Positions 60,429 to 64,000 of a stretch of DNA of 64,000 bases are shown here, in pieces. A program made the translations under genes and the position numbers. Where the stretch lies: positions 62,001 to 126,000 of the forward strand of contig NZ_JBEXUX010000011.1 in the NCBI RefSeq assembly GCF_040629175.1, read 5' to 3'. This DNA is from Embleya sp040629175. Its GTDB lineage: Bacteria > Actinomycetota > Actinomycetes > Streptomycetales > Streptomycetaceae. The first letter of the stretch is position 1; each line of letters opens with the position of its first letter. Under the pieces are notes generated by a model. The model searched no databases and was not told where the DNA came from. It saw nothing but the letters and a program-made list of their open reading frames with translations.

Positions 60429-62030
60429 TCAACGCGTATGGCGGCCGGCGCCCGGAGGGGTCGGATCGGCGTATCGCTCCCGAAGGTCTCGCTTGAGGAC
60501 CTTGCCGCTCGGGTTCTTGGGCAACGACCGGGTCGGCACGACGGTTTTCGGAACCTTGAACCCGGCCAGAGTCGACGCGCAGTGTTCGATCAGCCCCTCG
60601 CCGGTGACGGTGGCGCCGGGACGCAGGACGACGGCCGCGGTCACCGCCTCGACCCAGTACGGGTGCGGCACGCCGAAGACGGCGGCCTCGACCACGTCGG
60701 GATGCATGTGCAGGACTTCCTCGACCTCGCGGCTGGAGACGTTCTCGCCTCCGGTGTTGACCATGTCCTTCTTGCGGTCGACGACGTACAGGTAGCCGTC
60801 CTCGTCGAAGCGGCCCAGGTCGCCGCTGTGGAACCAGCCGCTGCGAAACGCCTGGGCGGTGCGCTCGGGGTCGTTCCAGTAGCCGTACATGGTGTGCGGG
60901 CCGCGGTGGACGATCTCGCCCACCCGACCGGCCGGCACGGGGTTGTCGTCCTCGTCGACGACGCGGGTCTCCACGTTGAGTCCGGGGCGCCCCGCGGAAC
61001 CGGCTCTGCGTCGTTGGTCGGCTGGGCCCAGTACGGTCGCCACCGGGGACATCTCGGTCTGGCCGTAGAAGTTGTACAGCCCCAACTCCGGTAGCCGGCG
61101 CCCGAGTTCGGCCAGCACCTCGACCGGCATGGCGGCCGCCCCGTAGTAGCCCTTGCGCAGGGAGGACAGGTCGCGGCGGGCGAAGTCGGGGTGGCGCAGC
61201 AGGGATATCCATACCGTGGGCGGGGCGAAGAACTTGGTGGCGCGCTCGCGCTCGATCGTCTCCAGCACCCGGCCGGGCTCCGGTCCCGGCAGGACGATCG
61301 AGGTGGCACCGAGGTGGACGTTCGGCGTGAGGAAGCAGTGCAACTGCGCACAGTGGTAGAGCGGCAACGCGTGGATCTCGACGTCGTCGCGGGACATGCC
61401 GCCGTCCACGATCGCGCTCGTGTACTGCGCCGTCAGGTTGCGAGTGGTCATGACGGCACCCTTGGGCCGTGACTCGGTTCCCGAGGTGTACATGATCTGC
61501 ACGGGATCGTCGTCGTCGATCCGCGCCTCGAACGCGTCGCCCCGTTCCTTGCCGAGGCTGTCCAGCCGGACCCAGCCGTGGTGGTCCGTGTCGCCGATCA
61601 CCACCCGCAACGGTGCGATGGGCGTGGCGAGTTGCAGCGCCTCGCGCGCGGTGTTCAGCACGTCGTCGCCGGCGATCATGCCGACCGCCCCCGAGTGTTC
61701 GAGCACGTAGGCGACCTCTGCGGCGGTGAGCATGAAGTTCACCGGTACCGAGACGGCGCCCACGCGGGCGAGGGCGAAGTAGGCCACCACGAAGCCGTGG
61801 CTGTTGCGGGACAGGACGACCACCCGGTCGCCCTTGGTGATGCCTCGGCGGGCGAGTGCACCGGCCGTGCGGCGCACCTGGGCGTCGAGTTCGGCATACG
61901 TCTGGCGCAATGCCCCCGCGACCACAGCGGTCTTGTCCGGGTCGCGGGCGGCGCTGCGCGCGAGCAGATCGGCGATGCCGTGGCGGCGCGCCCGCGTCAC
62001 GTCGGCGGGCAGAGGGCGCTCGATGGTCAT
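60429..62030 (-). CDS. Acyl-CoA synthetase (class I adenylate-forming)
   Basis: ATP-dependent fatty-acyl/aryl-CoA ligase of 533 aa. A3 P-loop MYTSGTESRPKGAVMTTRN (about residues 178-196), A5 YNFYGQTEMSPVATV, A7 GWFHSGDLGRFDEDGYLYVV, A8 RKKDMVNTGGENVSSREVEE and A10 LPKNPSGKVLKRDL with the catalytic Lys. Cytoplasmic; it activates a carboxylic acid via acyl-AMP. ATG 62030 has GGAG 7 nt upstream. It follows the monooxygenase gene on the same strand with a 141-bp gap containing a hairpin, so the two are probably one unit. Confidence 0.94.
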   Translation of the reverse strand: MTIERPLPADVTRARRHGIADLLARSAARDPDKTAVVAGALRQTYAELDAQVRRTAGALARRGITKGDRVVVLSRNSHGFVVAYFALARVGAVSVPVNFMLTAAEVAYVLEHSGAVGMIAGDDVLNTAREALQLATPIAPLRVVIGDTDHHGWVRLDSLGKERGDAFEARIDDDDPVQIMYTSGTESRPKGAVMTTRNLTAQYTSAIVDGGMSRDDVEIHALPLYHCAQLHCFLTPNVHLGATSIVLPGPEPGRVLETIERERATKFFAPPTVWISLLRHPDFARRDLSSLRKGYYGAAAMPVEVLAELGRRLPELGLYNFYGQTEMSPVATVLGPADQRRRAGSAGRPGLNVETRVVDEDDNPVPAGRVGEIVHRGPHTMYGYWNDPERTAQAFRSGWFHSGDLGRFDEDGYLYVVDRKKDMVNTGGENVSSREVEEVLHMHPDVVEAAVFGVPHPYWVEAVTAAVVLRPGATVTGEGLIEHCASTLAGFKVPKTVVPTRSLPKNPSGKVLKRDLRERYADPTPPGAGRHTR

Positions 62031-62074
62031 GACAGTGCTCCGGTCGAGGATTCGGGTGGTTGCGGCGACCGCGT

Positions 62075-62107
62075 CGTCACCTCGCGGTTCGCCGCCGCGA
62101 GGTGACG
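62075..62107 (-). terminator. Hairpin between monooxygenase and ligase genes
   Basis: Perfect 13-bp stem CGTCACCTCGCGG / CCGCGAGGTGACG with a 7-nt loop, 65 nt after the monooxygenase stop and 45 nt before the ligase start. It could be an attenuating terminator or an mRNA-stabilising structure. Confidence 0.6.
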
Positions 62108-62171
62108 GTGGGGGAGCGGACCGCGTTCGCCTCCGGGAAGGGGCGGGAGGGGCTCGCTCCGGTCGGCCCGG

Positions 62172-64000
62172 TCAGGTGAGGAGGTATTCGTTCTCCTGCG
62201 GCGCGCGGGTCATCCACCAGTAGTCGACCAGGCGCCAGGGGTTGGAGACGACCACGCGGCCGGAACTGTTGCGGTAGTAGCCGCGGACGGAGGAGTGGCT
62301 CCAGACGAGACCGTCCAGGGCCCGGTCGACGGTCTCGTTGTAGGCGTCGTGGGCCTGTTCGGTGGGTTCGATCGCGGTGGCGCCGCGGGCGTGCATGAGG
62401 CCCAGGCAACCGAGGATGTAGTTGACCTGCGCCTCGCTGATGATGTTGACGCCGGCGCCGTGGTTCGGGCCGGAGTTGGGGCCGCCGATGACGAAGAAGT
62501 TCGGGAACCCGGGCACGGTGACCCCGCGCAGGGCTCGGGGGTCCTCCTCGCCCCAGACGTCGCGCAGGGCGACGCGGTCGCGGCCGGTGATGTCGATGCC
62601 GTCGAGCATGGGCAGCAGGTGGTACCCGGTGGCCAGGACGACGACGTCGACCGCGACCACCTCGCCGTCGGCGGTGGCCAGGCCCTCGGCGGTGGCGTGG
62701 GTGATCGCCGAGGTCTCCAGGCGCACGTGGTCGCGACGCAGCATGCGGTACCAGTCGCAGTCGCGCAGGATCCGCTTGCCGAACGGGGGGTAGGCCGGGA
62801 CGGCCTTGGCGAGGAGGTCGGGCCGGCCGTCGAGTTCCTCGCGGGCGTAGGCGAGGAGCCACTGGCGGGCGTCCTCGTTGGCCTGGGACACCGATTCGGT
62901 CATGGTCCAGTCGGGGTCCACGACCACGCGGGGGTAGTTGCCGTCGGCGGTGATCCAGTAGGTGAGGGTGCGGAACCACTCGGCGTAGAACGGCACGTGC
63001 CGCATGGCCCAGCGGGCGCCGTCGGGGACGACGAGACCGTCGGCGCGGCGCGGCATGATCCACGAGGGCTGACGTTGGAAGACGGTCAGTTCACCGACTC
63101 GGTCCACGACGGCGGGGCCGAGTTGCATGGCGCTGGCACCGGTGCCGATCAGGGCGACCCGCTTGCCGGTGAGGTCGACGTCGGGGTCCCAGGCGGCGGT
63201 GTGGATCACCGGACCGGCGAACTTCTCCAGGCCGGGGAAGCCGGGACGCATCGGGGCCTGGAAGAACCCGATGGCGCTGATGACGGCGTCGGCCTGCTCC
63301 GTGTGTTCGACGCCGTCCGGTCCGCGGCTGGTGACGGTCCAACGGCGGGTGCTCTCGTCATAGTGGGCGCCGGTGACCTCGGTGTCGAAGGTGGTGTTCT
63401 CGCGCAGGCGGTGGGCGTCGGCGCAGGTGCGCAGGTAGTCCCAGACCACCTGGCCGTTCGAGTAGTACTCCGGCCAGTCGGGGTTGATCTCGAAGGAGAA
63501 GGAGTAGAAGTGGCTGGGGGTGTCCACCCCGATCCCCGGATAGCGGTTGGCCAGCCACGTTCCGCCGACGTCCGCGTTGCGGTCGTAGACGTGGTAGCTG
63601 TAACCGGCCTCGGCGAGCTTGATGGCCGCGCACATGCCGCTGAGCCCCGCGCCGATGATCACCGCGTGAAAGCCGTCCGGCGGACTGGCGCGGACCGTGC
63701 CGGGGACGGCCTCGCGAGCGCTGAAACCGCCCTGCTCGCGCAGCAGCGGCAGGAACTCGACGTCGACCGGCTCGCCGACGCAGACGGAGGCCATGCGTTG
63801 GAACAGCTCGTCGGGCAGCGGCCGATCGGCCTCCGGCGGGGCGGGACGGGTCAGCGCCTCGGCGAGCAGGTCGCGGGCACGGCCGGCAAGGTCCGCCCGG
63901 TCGGCCGCTTCCGTCGTCGGCGCGACGGCCGGGGCGAGTTCCTCCAGGAGCGCCGCGTCGCGGGTGAGCTGGATCAACGCCATCAACACGATGCGCGGGT
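62172..64000 (-). CDS. Flavin-dependent Baeyer-Villiger-type monooxygenase, 5' end outside window
   Basis: FAD/NADPH monooxygenase with over 605 aa in the window. FAD motif AVIIGAGLSGMCAAIKLAEA (about residues 108-127), VGGTWLANRYPGIGVDTPSH (GGxWxxNxYPG, typical of Baeyer-Villiger enzymes), NADP motif VALIGTGASAMQLGPAVVDR, and the linker VVVLATGYHLLPML. The N-terminal extension LMALIQLTRDAALLEELAP is also found in class I BVMOs and there continues further upstream; the frame is open to 64000 and no ribosome site precedes the internal GTG/ATG, so the start probably lies outside. It would convert a ketone to an ester, ahead of hydrolase and ligase steps. Confidence 0.92.
   Translation of the reverse strand, partial: PRIVLMALIQLTRDAALLEELAPAVAPTTEAADRADLAGRARDLLAEALTRPAPPEADRPLPDELFQRMASVCVGEPVDVEFLPLLREQGGFSAREAVPGTVRASPPDGFHAVIIGAGLSGMCAAIKLAEAGYSYHVYDRNADVGGTWLANRYPGIGVDTPSHFYSFSFEINPDWPEYYSNGQVVWDYLRTCADAHRLRENTTFDTEVTGAHYDESTRRWTVTSRGPDGVEHTEQADAVISAIGFFQAPMRPGFPGLEKFAGPVIHTAAWDPDVDLTGKRVALIGTGASAMQLGPAVVDRVGELTVFQRQPSWIMPRRADGLVVPDGARWAMRHVPFYAEWFRTLTYWITADGNYPRVVVDPDWTMTESVSQANEDARQWLLAYAREELDGRPDLLAKAVPAYPPFGKRILRDCDWYRMLRRDHVRLETSAITHATAEGLATADGEVVAVDVVVLATGYHLLPMLDGIDITGRDRVALRDVWGEEDPRALRGVTVPGFPNFFVIGGPNSGPNHGAGVNIISEAQVNYILGCLGLMHARGATAIEPTEQAHDAYNETVDRALDGLVWSHSSVRGYYRNSSGRVVVSNPWRLVDYWWMTRAPQENEYLLT

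Overview
The window is high-GC DNA with strong third-position GC bias, many GTG/TTG starts and purine-rich Shine-Dalgarno sites. Its content includes LAL-type LuxR regulators, ECF41 sigma factors, RsbU/SpoIIE-like phosphatases, MMPL exporters and numerous TetR genes. This fits an accessory chromosomal region of Streptomyces or a close relative. No rRNA, tRNA, CRISPR array or intact mobile element was seen.

Region 1 (1-20 kb) is a stress-regulon island. Two large LAL LuxR ATPases (1-2451, partial; 12587-15388) flank an ECF41 (SigJ-type) sigma factor at 7795-8691. Two further ECF41-like genes with missing C-terminal control domains lie at 2486-3304 and 17919-18602. I find eight promoter-like elements of identical geometry, TGTCAC(A/G)-N15-C(G/T)GTC, matching the published ECF41 promoter type. 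Seven lie in front of an NDH-2-like oxidoreductase, an SdhA-like flavoprotein, a cupin, an AhpD/CMD protein, an alpha/beta-hydrolase and (two sites) a PP2C phosphatase. The eighth is about 30 kb away, before a secreted I36-like protein. Together they look like one regulon.

Region 2 (18.7-26.5 kb and 46-64 kb) looks catabolic or detoxifying. It holds alpha/beta-hydrolase, MFS exporter, SnoaL/NTF2-like proteins, aldo/keto reductase, an RfbH-like PLP-fold protein with His in place of the catalytic Lys, quinone oxidoreductase, P450, an APH-like kinase operon, acyl-CoA ligase and Baeyer-Villiger-type monooxygenase (partial at the right edge). Two near-twin TetR regulators sit 33 kb apart. Two short DNA elements are shared between distant promoters: GTGTAnCC...ACGCnAAA-like sites, and CATCAnnnnTATGAT about 75 nt before three start codons. 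They suggest joint control.

Region 3 (27-46 kb) holds MMPL exporter 1 with a NarL-type two-component pair, then a decayed NACHT ATPase, a DUF2185/Imm33-like protein and a HEAT-repeat protein fused to a lipoyl-like domain lacking its lysine. Next come a DUF302 gene, MMPL exporter 2 and a CsoR-family regulator lacking the copper-ligand His, with two matching palindromes. These are followed by a methyltransferase, an HxlR/azoreductase divergent pair, a VOC protein, a DUF4333-like protein, a lone family 5 solute-binding lipoprotein and a small secreted protein.

Several genes are broken: the NACHT gene, an SDR with a one-base frameshift, an acyl-CoA ligase reduced to its two ends, an amidohydrolase fragment and a possible integrase remnant. 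This marks the window as a fast-changing accessory segment. All calls come from reading the sequence; no database search was run.
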